A stretch of 64,000 nucleotides of DNA from Ceratobasidium sp. AG-K (taxonomy: Eukaryota > Basidiomycota > Agaricomycetes > Cantharellales > Ceratobasidiaceae): the NCBI GenBank assembly GCA_037039685.1, contig JAWNGF010000009.1:806001-870000 (forward strand), given 5' to 3'. The position numbers and the translations under genes were made by a program. Shown one piece after another: positions 20,428-33,000 of this stretch (its first letter is position 1; each line of letters starts with the position of its first letter). The notes under the pieces were generated by a model, which saw only the letters and a program-made list of their open reading frames with translations, was not told the DNA's origin and made no database searches.

Positions 20428-22528
20428 TCAGGCCGCTTCGCTCGCATCTTTTGCCGGATTGGCCTGGTCCATCCCCCACTTTTCGTTGGTCTCCTCGCTC
20501 ATTGGAATCTCCTTCATCAAAAATACCGAGACGAACCCTGCCCCCGCAAGCCCAATAAATACCCTCCAAAGGACCGCAAGCGATCCTGCAAACGCCTCTT
20601 GTACCTGCGCTTTCAACGGCTCTTCTAACCCTGGAATGATAGGAATGGCCGAAAACGCGATTTCAGTCCCCCCTGGGAAGAGCCCGCTGAATTCGGCGGG
20701 CAGGCGTTTGGAGAGTTCGGTTTGAAGCACGGAAGAGCCGATGGCGACGCCGTAGGTCCCAGCAAATGTTCGAACGAATGCGAGGAGGGCGAGGGCAGAG
20801 GCATTGAGTGAAACAGGGAGAGGCGCGAGAATCGGGAAGTTGGTGCTGGCGTACAGAATACCGAGACCAATACCAATGATTATCTATGGGAATATTGTCA
20901 ATTCGAGTAAGGATATAGCAAGAAAGCTACTAACCTGGTACCCGACCCAGGCTGCTTTAGAGCTATCGGCCTTGATCGTGCTGAGTAGCCCCAGTCCGAT
21001 AGTTACGAAAACCCAGGAAGTATAGTTTTGCGGCACGTATCGCTTGAAAACAACGGTCGAAACACCGGTCAACTATAGGATCATGAAAATCAGTACCTAA
21101 TCCTCGAACAGCGCACATAAGACTCACAATTGCAAAAGGCGCCTAAACGAGCACGCATGAAGTATGTAAGTCCGAGTGATACGGGATCGCCAATCGGAGC
21201 TACTTACCACAGTAAACGCAACCCCAAACAAATCGATTCCGGATTGAATCGGCGAGGCAGACTTTGAAGCTTGGAAGTATACGGGTAGATAATCTGCCCC
21301 AAACTGATCAGCCGATTCGCCCTTGATTACCTCGGAGAATATTGACTCACAAATAATACCGGTCGTTAGCAGCCCATGGAAGAACGTGCCCAGATAGCCG
21401 CTCAAACTCGTCCTGTTCCACAGCAGCGTGCGGGGAAGGATAGGCTCAGTGGCCCAGTTAAACTCGTAAACAAGTGTCACGCCAAGACCCGCGATACCGA
21501 TAAGTAGTGGGGCGAGGACCTGATACGATGACCAAGGGTGCTGAGCACCCGCCCAGGTAAGGGCGAGAATGGTAGATGTGGTGGAACCGATGATAAGGAA
21601 GTTGCCGCTACGTGAGAGCCGAGTCAGTCATATGTTAGAAGGGAGAAATAGCGGACGTACATCCAGTCAATCCGACGGATTTTCTGCGCAAAGGACTCTT
21701 TAGGGGTATTGAGTTTCAAGAATAGCATTACTAGTACGATCGCAGCTGCGGAAATGGGCAAGTTCATGTCTGCAGGTGTATTATCGTTAGCTAGTGCTTC
21801 ATATGGATGTATGACAGGCACTTACAAAACAGCCACCTCCAGTCACGTTCTGCGAAAGCACCTCCAACTGGGGGACCAATCGCACTCGCTACGGCCCAAA
21901 CCGCACCGACGATGCCCAAGTATGGCCCACGTTCAGCAAGCGAGACAAGGTCGGCTACGATAATATCCGTAAGGGTGATGATTCCGCCTCCACCAATGCC
22001 TTGGATTGTGCGCCCGGCAATGAGGGCGGTCATGTTCGGCGCAGCGCCACATATGGCCGAGCCAATGGCAAAGACGACCAGCGAGAGAATCATAATAGAA
22101 CGCCTGCAAGTTGAAACGTAAGCACGAGGCGAAACCGAAAAGGAAAGCAACGTACCGTCCAAAGACTTCTGCAAGTCCACCACTCATTGGCATGAAAGCA
22201 GTTGATCCTAGTGTGTAAGCGGAACCAATCCAGGCGAATTCATGCCCATCTAAATCTTGGATGATCGTGGGGAGTGCGGTTGACACCGAGGTCTAACGCA
22301 TATATACGTCAGCCACGATACTGCCTCAATCAGGTCAATGCATACCAATTCCAGTGCACTCAAGAAGATAGAAACGCAAAGCGCGACAAAAATCAACCAA
22401 AATCTCGCGTCCTTCTTCTTGGGTGGTTCGACCACTGTACTTCGATCGCTAGCGTCGGCCGATGGGACAGGAGATTTGGCCTCGACCTTCGAAGGGGGCG
22501 CCTCGGAAGTGTGTGCGAGTGATGCCAT
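20428..22528 (-). CDS. MFS transporter, DHA2-like drug:H+ antiporter type
   Basis: A plasma or vacuolar membrane proton-coupled exporter; the substrate is unknown. Exons (minus): 22528-22346, 22292-22156, 22103-21826, 21769-21661, 21607-21208, 21142-21128, 21072-20935, 20883-20428 (about 571 aa). A 40-residue soluble N-terminus precedes many membrane segments. Family signatures include LPTIIQDL after helix 1, GRTIQGIGGGGI, and the antiporter motif C (GAVWAVASAIGPPVGG). About 14 helices are expected. The 15-nt exon 21128-21142 restores the conserved APFAI segment. It has no obvious biosynthetic neighbours, so a toxin- or metabolite-cluster role is not supported. Confidence 0.88.
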
Positions 22529-23301
22529 CAGTGCTGGGGGAAACTAGAGACCAAGTTGGTTGCCTTTGGTGATAGCGGATATCGTCGCATTAAATTCGAC
22601 GCGCGCCCACATTGTTGACGTAACACAACTCGGGGAGGCCATAGGACGCGTGTGCTGGGAGCCATGGTCGGGAGTCATGGTCGGGGGACTTCTTTGTAAG
22701 ATTACCAAGGCCGAACGTACTTTGGTACTGACATCAAGTCCAGCCAAATACAAATTGGTCCCGCAGGTACACAAATCAGCTAATCAGCCTGTGCGAATTC
22801 GGGCAGGCGACACCGTGTAAGCAACCAACAGCTGCAGGTGAACGTGGTAATCAATTGGGCGGTTCGGGGGCGGTCATAGACGTGGCCGAGCCCGAGGCAA
22901 GCGAGCGAATAGGGTTCGAGGAGATCGATCGGTCAGGCACTTGATCACGTGGATTTCTCCCGCGACTTAAATTAGTAGCTTGCCTGCTACGCGTCCATGG
23001 CTTTCATATATGGCTATTGACCTCTAGGTTGTGGTAATTATTGGGAAATAATCTTATCCTTACTTAGGAAATTCGGATGTAGAAGGGACTTCAGACCACT
23101 TGGTGTTATCTCAAGAACACAGGACAAATAGGATTGCACATATACCACACCAACTCTCGTGTCATTCCTACACACTATGTTTCACCGGCCATATGCCCGC
23201 TCCCCGACCAGAACCTAACTAGACACGAGCTGGGTTCGCGCACCTGCATGACGCTTGGAAGAAAATAAAACTATGGTACACTCGAGGACATGGACATGCC
23301 G
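22529..23301. other. Intergenic region upstream of the MFS gene
   Basis: This 773-bp gap holds the MFS promoter region and the 3' end of the F-box gene. No supported gene, repeat or RNA is seen. Confidence 0.5.
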
Positions 23302-25227
23302 TTACTGTTGGCATTTTTCATAGCATTCCTCGTCGTTCCACCCGAAAGGAGTATCCGTGGGATACCTGCGCCGCCAATGTACCACGTCAACCGGTAGACC
23401 CTCCCTACGAACAATTGCCCACTGATCTTGTGCGATCGTCTCTATCTCATAGAAGTGGACGGATTCAAGACGGGGGCACACTGCCCCGGCACGTAACAAG
23501 AAACTGTGATCTGTAGTACTAGTATCTGTGATGTCTTCCGGTTTGAGCCCCGGTACCTGGGAGAGTCCGAGGATACGTAGGCACGGAGGTATTTCAGGGG
23601 TTCCAAGCATGATTCAATGTTCTTGACGGAGAAAACACGCGGAGCATAGTGTCACTATTTGATTCATGAATAAGATAATAGAGAATCTCACCCAATTAGC
23701 TGGAGCGTATACTGTACGCCGATTCTGGCTGATTGTGGGGATTTCCCCATGTATGAGCAACTCCTCAAGTTGTGGCATTTCCTGCGCAAGAGGTGATAAA
23801 CCGATTAATACAGCGTCACAGGTCACTGTGTCTGAATGAATCTCGAGTTTCTTCAGTCGTGGCAAGGGAGTACCCAAGTCTCCAATCAATGGTAGTAGAT
23901 CCTTAAAATCGCCTAGCGTGTCTGGCTGGGATTGATTAATGACCAGTGTTTGTAATTGAGGTGCAAGGTTCGACTTCAGCAATGCCTCGACCAGGACGCA
24001 GGGGCCTTCAAAGCGCCGCACTGAGGGCATCAAGCCGACAATCTCTTCAGGGGTCATTGTAATTTGGGGTGGATTGACTAAAGTTGGGCCGCCGAAATAG
24101 GAGCTCGGGTCCAGCTCGATTGTATGCAGATGAGGGTGGTTCTGGAAAAATCGTCGAAATGTCGAATCATTGTCGTAGATATCCACCGGTACCAACTCAC
24201 GAGCATACGATCGAAAGGTACGCAAGTTCGGAAACTGGGCTCGAGAGAGTGCCGAATCCGAGAATAGAGCACTCGGGATCCATTCGGGACGAGACGATTC
24301 TTCGTCCTCCGCGAAGGAGAGACTCAAGGACTCGATGTTTGATGCACCTCGAATAAGATCAACGATTACTCCTGGAACCTCTAAGTCCGGATCCTGCTCG
24401 TAAACGACGTCATCCATGTCTAGTAATATCAAATCAGAGCTCGTTTAGTAATTAAAAAATTAAAAATATATAAATAAGAGGAAGGACGTATCCTTACCTA
24501 GGGATCCCTCGAACCTGATCACAAGCTCCCGGATGTGAGTCAGCGCCACGACCTGATATTTACCAGGTATCAGCCCTATTATGAGCGCTTCTGATATGGG
24601 CTGCACATACCTCGTTCGAGTCGCCCTGGGAATACCAACCAATGAATGTTAGCTTGGGGCATGAGATTGTCAAAGAACAATGTTTGTACGTACCAGTGAG
24701 AACTCTTTGCCAGTCAGAACCAAGCTAAGAGAGTACAACTTGGGTAGGCTCTCATGCAGAAGCACAAGGACACTGTGCAATGCTGAGCCAGAGCTTTCCA
24801 TCCACAGAGTGTTGAGATGCAAGTGCTCCAGGTTCTTGAGTTTCGAAATCGCTTTAGCAGGACCGGCTAGATCTTCCTCCTCGCCAAGGCTAAAAGAGAT
24901 ACGACGAACACAGTTTGTGAGGCGTGATGGGGCCCTGTCTTTGGGATCTTTGTGCCCATCTATTTGGCCCTCCTTCCTTCCTTCACGTTGGCTTTCATTG
25001 CTATTTTCGCCGGTACCATCCACTACATCCGGCTCCTGAAGCACCGTTTGTATAAAGCTATCGGTTTGGTCAACGGTACCGAGGCAAACGCTATGGTATA
25101 GCAAGGGAAACGATATCGAATGCCAAGTTCGACAGACTGAGGACGCGGATACCAGCGATTTTCTGGGAACAAGTTTGAAGATCAAGTCCACAAGCTCGTG
25201 CGAGATATCGGTAAATGAGGCTGGCAT
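23302..25227 (-). CDS. F-box/LRR-like protein, possible frameshift near the 3' end
   Basis: F-box proteins act as substrate adaptors of SCF ubiquitin ligases. Exons (minus): 25227-24694, 24625-24611, 24552-24498, 24419-23692, 23621-23302. Residues 8-50 look like an F-box (ISHELVDLIFKLVPRKSLVSAS), followed by leucine-rich, weakly repeated segments. In the last exon the reading ESCLEPLKYL is in a different frame from LGLSQVPGLKP; the 320-nt length is one base short of continuity, so a frameshift near 23575-23590 is likely. An alternative acceptor at 23557 (exon 23556-23302) would avoid it but drop a homologous stretch. Such F-box genes are often multi-copy in Agaricomycetes; a decayed copy lies at 12.5 kb. 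Confidence 0.7.
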
Positions 25228-26193
25228 GGTGGTGAGCTGAGGTTGGGTGGAAGCAGTGAAGCAGACGCGTCGTGGTTGGAACGACTCACGACTCGGGCTT
25301 CAGAGCCGTTCTTGTGTGCGGCTGGGCATCTTGGTGCAAGGAATTTGTAAACAGTCAGGGAATAATCACGTGTTTATTAGTTGGCACGGCGAAGCTGTAG
25401 CAAAGCTAAATTTAGTACTGGAGCTGAGATTGTTGCAAGAGGGTTTACCGACCGCATACCAACCAGATACATGGGGGATTTACCATATACGCGCTCACAC
25501 ATTGAAGCAGTATTGGGCTGCCATACATTCACATAACTTGCAGGCTCATATGGATCCGAGGTGGCGTATTATCGTTGTATGTGAGTGTATGCGCACCTAA
25601 CTGGACAATGCAAGCATGCAGGAAGTCTTGTTCCTGTAGAGCATTTAATTAGTATCCGTTTATTTTGAGTCGAGCTCCTGGAAATTCGCCTTCAATTCAT
25701 CCGCTCTGGGTATCTAAGGGTTACAATTAGACTGAATGTCCCTGCATCCGTACAATGATGTCTCGTGGGTGTTTTGTCCAGCAACTTGCCCACAAATGCA
25801 GTATTTTGAGAGACGTCGGCGCTATTAAATCTCATACTCGTGTGATCGTAGGGTGCTGTCACAGAAATTCTCAGTCGTTGTCCTCCAGACACATGGGGAC
25901 AGTGGTTGAGTGTGATGGAGGCCAGATCCGGCACTCGGATAGCGCTCAGTCGTAGGTTTTCTGCTGAACCTCGACAGACAATTCAATTTATGCGCTCCGT
26001 AACAGTCATTGGTACGCTTGCGAATACCGAGGGATAGGTCACGCATGGGGTATCACCAGCCGAATATAGTGTAAGCACTATATCGTCAAAAGAAGGGACA
26101 AATACACCCAAACGAGCACAAGCCCACCTCAACCAAACATGGCTGCAGTACTCCTCCTATCTCCATATACATCCAGCTCTAGTCGTCATCATT
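25228..26193. other. Intergenic stretch, no supported gene
   Basis: This gap of nearly 1 kb has scattered short frames on both strands without recognisable domains. It should hold the promoters of the flanking divergent genes. Confidence 0.5.
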
Positions 26194-26642
26194 ATGTCTT
26201 CAACCACTATGACCTCCTTTCTCCCTGAGACTATGGACTTTATTATTGGTACCGTTGCAAGTGTGCACGTATGTGTTGTGCGAGAGTGCTGTACTTCCCT
26301 TTACAAGTTGCGAACCCCCACGAAGCTGGCTAGCATGGGTCCCCCTTCCGAGTCTACAAGGGAAACGTTGCACTTCCAGTAGTGTTCGGCGGTGACGTGA
26401 CTTGGCTATACGTAAAGGATGTTTTCTATGCGCTTGATCGATCGTGCAACATCCTTGCCGCTGGGTCGTTGTGTGCAGAGATGAGGCCGTCCAATGGGGG
26501 GTATGCGTTGTATGATGAGTCAGGAAATAACATAGCGCGGGGCACCATGCACGGAAGACTACTCATCGACGTCGATGTCAAGTCATTGGAACGTAACGCG
26601 CCTCCTACGCTCTGGGACCAGCCTATGAATCAAATAGTCTAA
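26194..26642 (+). CDS. Small hypothetical protein, two exons
   Basis: Proposed exons 26194-26268 and 26334-26642 give about 127 aa. The join (CAC|gtatgt ... ctag|CAT, 65-bp intron) turns an otherwise interrupted upstream frame into one continuous reading. The second exon is open to its TAA and contains alternating hydrophobic stretches (PVVFGGDVTWLYVKDVFYAL, GRLLIDVDV) suggesting a small beta-rich fold. I recognise no family. An ATG at 26139 opens a competing short upstream frame. The start and even the existence of this gene are moderately uncertain. Confidence 0.45.
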
Positions 26643-27035
26643 TGAGAAATGGCATTCAGTTGATGTACTTGTCTATTGAGAAGCTAGTATGATATGAAGG
26701 TCTAGAACTTCGGAGTACGAAGAATAATATGTGTAGCTTAATAAAGTTTCTCAAGAGGTGGTACTGTAAATTGAAGTGCACAATAATGTCGGCCAATGGG
26801 GTTGGGAGCTGGGCGCTAGTTGATTCCCTAAATTTGCAATCGAAAATTACTCTTTGCTTTGATCGCCTCCTCCTCAGCTAGTCTACTCATTTTGTTGCTT
26901 TGGTCTGCCTTGCAACAGTAAGTGCTGGATCTTGCACATCTGTGCTAATAGCTTATAAGGGTATGGACTAGATCCTTTATTCAGCCATCGCAAGAGGCAC
27001 GCGGTAATTGTTCACCTCCCACTCTGCCTCCGGTC
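26643..27035. other. NOP58 promoter region
   Basis: This 393-bp gap before NOP58 includes a TTATAAGG-like stretch near 26952. No other feature is evident. Confidence 0.4.
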
Positions 27036-29005
27036 ATGGTGACCCACGTACTATTCGAGTCGGCGAGCGGATATGCCCTATTCACAGTCAAGCAACAGGA
27101 GGTTATAGGGGCCAAGACGAAGGAGGTGCAGGACTCGATTCAGGAACTTCACAAGTTTGGTAAGATGGTCGAGCTCAAGAGCTTCATGCCGTTCAAGAGT
27201 GCCGCCCATGCACTCGAGAACATCAACGATGTCTCTGAGGGTGCGTTCAGATACTCTTCTGCTGCCTCTGCTATTCATTATTTGTTTCATTCCAGGCATC
27301 TGCAATGACTACCTCAAAAACATGCTCGAGCTTAACCTACCCAAACACTCCAAGAAGGCACCTGTCGTACTCGGAGTCTCGGAAAAGAACTTGGCGGGTT
27401 CCATTGTTGCTTCAGTCTCTATTGAGTGCGACACATCCGAAAAGGCCCTCGAGCTTATTCGTGGTATTCGACTCCATGCCGAGAAGCTCCTCAAGGGACT
27501 CGAAACCGGCGACGTGAGCAAAGCCCAGCTCGGTCTCGGACACTCCTATTCGCGCGCCAAAGTCAAGTTCAACGTCAACCGAAGCGACAACATGATCATC
27601 CAGGCGATTGCGTTGCTCGACCAGCTAGACAAGGACGTGAATACCAACGCGATGCGTACTCGCGAGTGGTATGGGTGGCATTTCCCCGAGCTTGCCAAGC
27701 TTGTTCCGGACAGCTTGCAGTATGCTCAGTGTGCGAGGTTGATTGGCTCGAAGGAGACTTTGACCGAGAACCACATCCCCGACCTAGCGGCAATTTTGGA
27801 CGACGACGAGACGAGGGCCAAGAACGTTTTGGATGCTGCGAGGACGTCAATGGGACACGATATTGCCGAAATTGACCTGATCAATATCTCGAACTTTACC
27901 GACCGGGTGATCGAGCTCGCCGAGTACCGCAAGAGCTTGGCAGGATACTTGACCGAGAAGATGAACCTTGTTGCACCGAGTTTGACGAGTTTGATTGGAG
28001 AGCGTATTGGTGCACGGCTGATTAGCCATGCTGGAAGCTTGACGAACCTGAGCAAGTACCCGGCGAGTACAGTGCAAATTTTGGGTGCGGAAAAGGCCCT
28101 GTTCCGAGCATTGAAGACCAAGGGGAACACACCTAAGGTGGGTCGCCCGAGCAAACGGTTTATCACAATTCGTTAACTTTGGACTCAGTACGGTCTCATC
28201 TATCACTCGTCGTTCATCGGCCGTGCGGGAGCCAAGCACAAGGGCCGCATCTCTCGATACCTTGCGAACAAGTGCTCCATAGCGTCGAGGATTGACTGTT
28301 TCTCAGGCAAGTAGCCTTCCAGACATTTGCATCTGGGCTCTAATGACGGTACATTTAGATGCTCCCGTTGCTAAATTCGGCGAGGCACTCCGTGCGCAAG
28401 TCGAGGAACGACTTAACTTTTTCGAGGTATAATCTCATGCCCTTTTTGATCGCCTTCAAACTAATCATATACTACGTCTAGACCGGAGCTGCGCCAACGA
28501 AGAACTCCGAGGCAATGCGTAAAGTTCTCGAGTCTCTCGGTATGGACGAGGATGGGGACGAAGAGTCCGATAGCGAAATGGCCGACGCAGACGGAGCACC
28601 AGCCGTGCCTGGTGTGATGCTTCCACCACCAAAGAAGGAGAAGAAGAAGAGAAAGGCCGAGGAGGCCATGGAGGTATGTGATTGGTTGACCTTAGTATGA
28701 AATCCATTGACGTTGTCTTAGCTTGATACCGCGGAGGAACCACCTACGAAGGTCAAGAAGTCCAAGGAGGAGCGGAAGAAGGAAAAGAAAGAGAAGAAAG
28801 AGAAAAAGGAGAAAAAGGAAAAGGAGGTGGAAGCGGAGGAGGTTGAGCCCGAGGTCGAGGTGAGCAAGCCTGGCAATTTTCATTTCGGAAATGATTTGAC
28901 TAAACGTTATATGCGCTCCAGGAAGCGCCCGTAAAAACCAAAAAGTCCAAGGACCCAGAGGCCAAGTTGAAAAAGAAAAAGAGCAAGAGCAAGCTCGCCG
29001 AGTAG
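27036..29005 (+). CDS. NOP58: Nucleolar protein NOP58 (box C/D snoRNP core)
   Basis: NOP58 is a scaffold of box C/D snoRNPs that guide rRNA 2'-O-methylation with fibrillarin in the nucleolus. Exons: 27036-27240, 27296-28137, 28189-28306, 28359-28426, 28482-28673, 28722-28859, 28922-29005 (about 548 aa; family about 510-530). The order is a NOP5 N-terminal domain, a coiled coil, then the Nop domain with signatures [38 protein letters not shown] and [11 protein letters not shown]. The C-terminal tail is the usual Lys/Glu repeat ([10 protein letters not shown]). The intron at 28307 uses a GC donor. The introns are about 50 nt, too short to host box C/D snoRNAs. Confidence 0.96.
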
Positions 29006-29109
29006 CTGGTGTTTACGTGTATGGATGTATGGATACTGTTTTGAACTTTTTTGTATATTTTTTCTATGCTTTGTTTACACAGCCGAGTGAATTGTGGTCA
29101 AGTGTGAGT

Positions 29110-29662
29110 TTAGTCGACTCTCCACTGATGCCCACATTGAGAGTCTGCGCATCTGCAAAGGTAGGTCAGTACGGGACGGTTGATATCTTAGGACAAATAG
29201 TAATGCCCACTTGTAAACTGTGTAAGTAATAAAGGAGCTATGTCAGAATGCATACACAAGCGAAGCAAACAATCAGCCTACAGGTAGTCATCGGCTCATC
29301 AGCAGAACGGATCTGCAGTTGCATAAAGTATGCTCTGCCGTTATCGCATTTTGGACATGCCACTGGATTGGGGTCAATATCCGACGCCAAGCCGCGAGAA
29401 ACGCCGACGTACCATCCGTCTGGTCGACATCTTTCCACATTGCGTCGCCCCCTAGGACGTCATCGACTTCTTTTCGCTGGAGTCGTGTCCTCGAGGTCAT
29501 CTGTAGATCAATCATTCAATTGACATATCATATCATAGCAAGAACACTTACTTGTTTATTGATCGGAAATTCGTACGGACAGGTCTGACAAGCCCATTTA
29601 TTGTATCCGGAAGCCTCAGCCGAGATGATAAGGATATTGGCGCAGGTCGGACAGAACAGCAT
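29110..29662 (-). CDS. RPC11: RNA polymerase III subunit RPC11 (C11)
   Basis: C11 is the small subunit of RNA polymerase III needed for transcript cleavage, termination and reinitiation. Exons (minus): 29662-29552, 29500-29413, 29362-29282, 29217-29211, 29152-29110, giving 109 aa, the usual family size (about 108-110). Two zinc ribbons are visible. The N-terminal one has CPTC...CQTC; the C-terminal TFIIS-like one has CPKC and, after splicing, YKC...QCGHQWR. Between them are KEVDDVLGG and the highly conserved QIRSADEPMTT segment with the catalytic acidic hairpin (QLQIRSADEP). The fourth exon is only 7 nt but is required to complete FYK in the second ribbon. Confidence 0.94.
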
Positions 29663-30046
29663 GAGGCGCCTTGGGAGGGATGAGGGAGAGTAACTATTTC
29701 TGCCAGATGGACATACTAGTGAACGATGGAATAAATGAGAATCCCGAATTTAGTTTGTCGGAAAAGTCTCCAAGTTCCTAAGTGGTGGTTGGGAGCGGGA
29801 GCAATCGCAAACAAAGAGCGTGGTCGGAGTTAAAGTTTCGAGTTTTCGGCAGCGAAGGTGACCCGGTGGCTGTGATGACACGATCATCGGTAAGCTAGAA
29901 GCGGCAGCTTCGGCAGCTTGCCCCTAACTTACATGTCGGGTGCTCCTCCCTTACCCTCTTTCCAATGACCACGGGACCTACTTGAGTGGAGCAATTGGTT
30001 TCTTGTCACCCATCCCCTCTACCACGGAGGATTTACGACAACGGTC
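29663..30046. other. Divergent promoter between RPC11 and KHA1-like gene
   Basis: A 384-bp gap separates two genes transcribed away from each other. It is probably a shared promoter region; no specific site was recognised. Confidence 0.5.
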
Positions 30047-33000
30047 ATGACACGACTGTCAATGGCCTCTGACTGGGCTCGCATGTCAGCTTCGAGGCTT
30101 GTCGGGCGAGCTGCTGAGCAGCAGGTACGTCGCTCGTCAAATCTTGACAGCACAAGCCTTGACGTGGACATTTAGGGCGGCTTGCTTACAGGCAGCGATC
30201 CCACCGAGTTTAACACTAAAGACCCGATACGATTGTTTATTGTCCAACTAGGTAAGTGCCAAGGGCAGTGTGCTAATTCAGGCAACTTGGCTCACCGATG
30301 TTGAAGGCGTAATCATGCTTATGACCCAGCTACTCTCCCTCTTTCTCGGTCGGATTAAGCAACCAAAAGTCATTGCTGAGGTCCTTGGTGGCATTATCCT
30401 TGGCCCCACGGCTATGGGCCGCATCCCTGGCTTTACAGAGCACGTCTTTCCCGAGCCGTCTAGACCGTTTCTGGCATTGGTAGCCAACATTGGCCTGGTG
30501 AGATTCTCTCTGACCTAACGTTTCCGAGTACTGACGCGCCCTAGGTCCTGTTTTTGTTCTTGGTTGGCCTCGAAATCGACATGGCTGTCATCAAGCGAAA
30601 TGCCAAGACCTCCATGACGATTTCGGCCGGTGGCATGATCTTGCCGTTTGGCATTGGAGCTGCCGTTGCCATCCCTGTTTATAATCTCTTTATCGACCCC
30701 GAGGCAGCCTCTTTTGGCCATTTCTTGCGTAAGTCTGCAAAAAGAGCCCCCCAGGCTCCAACTAACTAGCCCGTTTCAGTCTTTGTTGGAGTGGCTTATT
30801 CAATCACCGCCTTTCCTGTACTTTGTCGTATTCTGGTGGCACTCAAGCTTCTCGATACCACCGTTGGTATCGTCGTTCTTAGTGCCGGTGTCGGCAACGA
30901 TGTCGTCGGCTGGACCCTGCTTGCCTTGACTGTCGCCCTCGTCAACGCCTCAACGGGTCTCACAGCGCTCTATGTGCTCTTGTGCGCCGTCGGGTGGACC
31001 TTGTTTATTCTGTACCCCGTCAAACGATGCATGGTCTGGCTGGCACGGTGGACAGGAAGTGTGGAAAGCGGGCCCACCCCACTATTTATGACTGCGACGA
31101 TTTTGCTTGTGTTCGGGAGTGCGTTCTTCACCGATATTATTGGTACGTTTGCCCGTTGCTTGTCGGGTAACCAATCTTACGCGGTTGTAGGTGTCCACGC
31201 GATCTTTGGCGGGTTCCTCGCTGGACTTGCGATTCCTCACGATGGAGGCCTTGCCATTGCGTTGACAGAAAAACTAGAAGATATGGTCTCCATTATTTTC
31301 TTGCCCCTCTATTTTACACTTTCGGGGTTATCTACCAATCTAGGGCTGCTAGACAATGGTTGGTCTTTTTTATTTATGCGATTCTATGTTACTCATCACA
31401 ACCCAAAGGTATTACCTGGGGATACACTATCCTGATTTGCGTCACTGCTTATATCGGCAAGTTTTTTGGGGGCGCAGTAGCTGCTCGGGTGGCCGGTTTT
31501 AATCTCAGAGAGTCTGCTACTATTGGCACCCTGATGAGTTGCAAGGGGTAAGTATCTAGTTTGTCTTGTGAAGCTTGAGTTGACTTGGTTTTAGACTCGT
31601 CGAGTTGATTGTCCTCAACGTTGGTCTCTCGGCCGGGATTCTTTCCACTCGGGTGTTCTCCATGTTCGTCCTCGAGGCGCTCGTCCTGACATTCGCTACA
31701 ACCCCTGTGACATTGTGGCTCTACCCGCTCAAATATCGCGTTCGAGCAACAGCTGTTGGCGGCAACTTTGGACACGCAGACGACGAGGATCGCTCTCCCC
31801 GTCCGAGCAATGCTCATGGTGACGACGCCGTTGGGCTGGTCGGAAAACGCAAATTCTTGTTTGTACTCGACAAGTTTGAGAGTCTCCCGGGAGCGATGAT
31901 GCTATCGCGACTACTCCAGGTCATTCCAGCCGCTCCCGAATCTCCCACTACACCAACCTCCGACAGCGATGAACCACCCAAGATTGAAGCTCCAGGATCC
32001 CCAGGATCTCAAAACGTACCGTCTTTGCCCGCAGAAGAGAGTGTTCCTGTCCACAAACACTCGGTGACTGTCGATGCCCTTCGATTACTCGAGCTCACCG
32101 AGCGCACGTCGGCCGTCATGCGAAGCAGTGAAATCGACCAGATGCTCATGCGTGATCCACTCTTGACGGTCTATAGGACGTTCGCTGAGCTGGAGGATAT
32201 TCCAGTGTCCAGTTCGCTGAGCATTGTTGGGCACGAAAACTTTGCGGCCAATGTCGCGGAACATTCAACCAAGAACGGGGACGAGATGATCGTCGTTGGA
32301 TGGGCACCTCCTGCGTTGACGCATGGCCACGGCGATGCTGCAACGCCAGCCGTTACTCCAGCTGCCGCACAAGCACCCCACAATCCCTTTGATGCTCTAT
32401 TTAAAGCCGGGATGGGTGGAATGGATAACACGTCATCCGGTATTCACTCGCATTTCCTGCGTCAATTGTTCGCCCAGTCGCCAGCGGATGTGGCACTCTT
32501 TGTCGACCGTGGCCGTGTAGGTGGACAAAGCAGCGGCGGAAGCGGAGGAGCACACCATTTGTTCTTGCCATTCTTTGGTGGTCCCGACGATCGGCTGGCG
32601 CTCTCATTTGTTGTTCAGTTATGCAAGCATCCGTTGGTCAGCGCCACGGTTGTTCGGATGCGCAAGACGGACCCAGCCGACGACGTCGATCCCGTTACTG
32701 TCCCCGAGTCCGCGCATATAGACCGTAAAAGTTTGCATTCGGATAGCCATGGGAAAGATCAAGGTACTTCTGGAGGAAATGAACAAGCAGAGGCGGTCGC
32801 ATCCGCCCTGAGGGCCAATAACCTGACTATTCATTCGGTGAGTGAAGTGAAAAACTGCGATTGGACTGCCACTGATTTACCATATTCAGATGTTCCCGGA
32901 TACGGTCTATGCGAACGCGAACACCCAGACACGACTAGTTTCCGATACATTGGACGATATGATATGGGCGCGGTGCACCGAACCTAGCGATGCTGCTCAT

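Noticed and set aside
20428..25227. Secondary-metabolite cluster around the MFS transporter
   Set aside because: No synthase, P450 or cluster regulator lies near it; neighbours are unrelated.
27036..29005. Intronic box C/D snoRNAs in NOP58
   Set aside because: Its introns are about 50 nt, too short to contain one.
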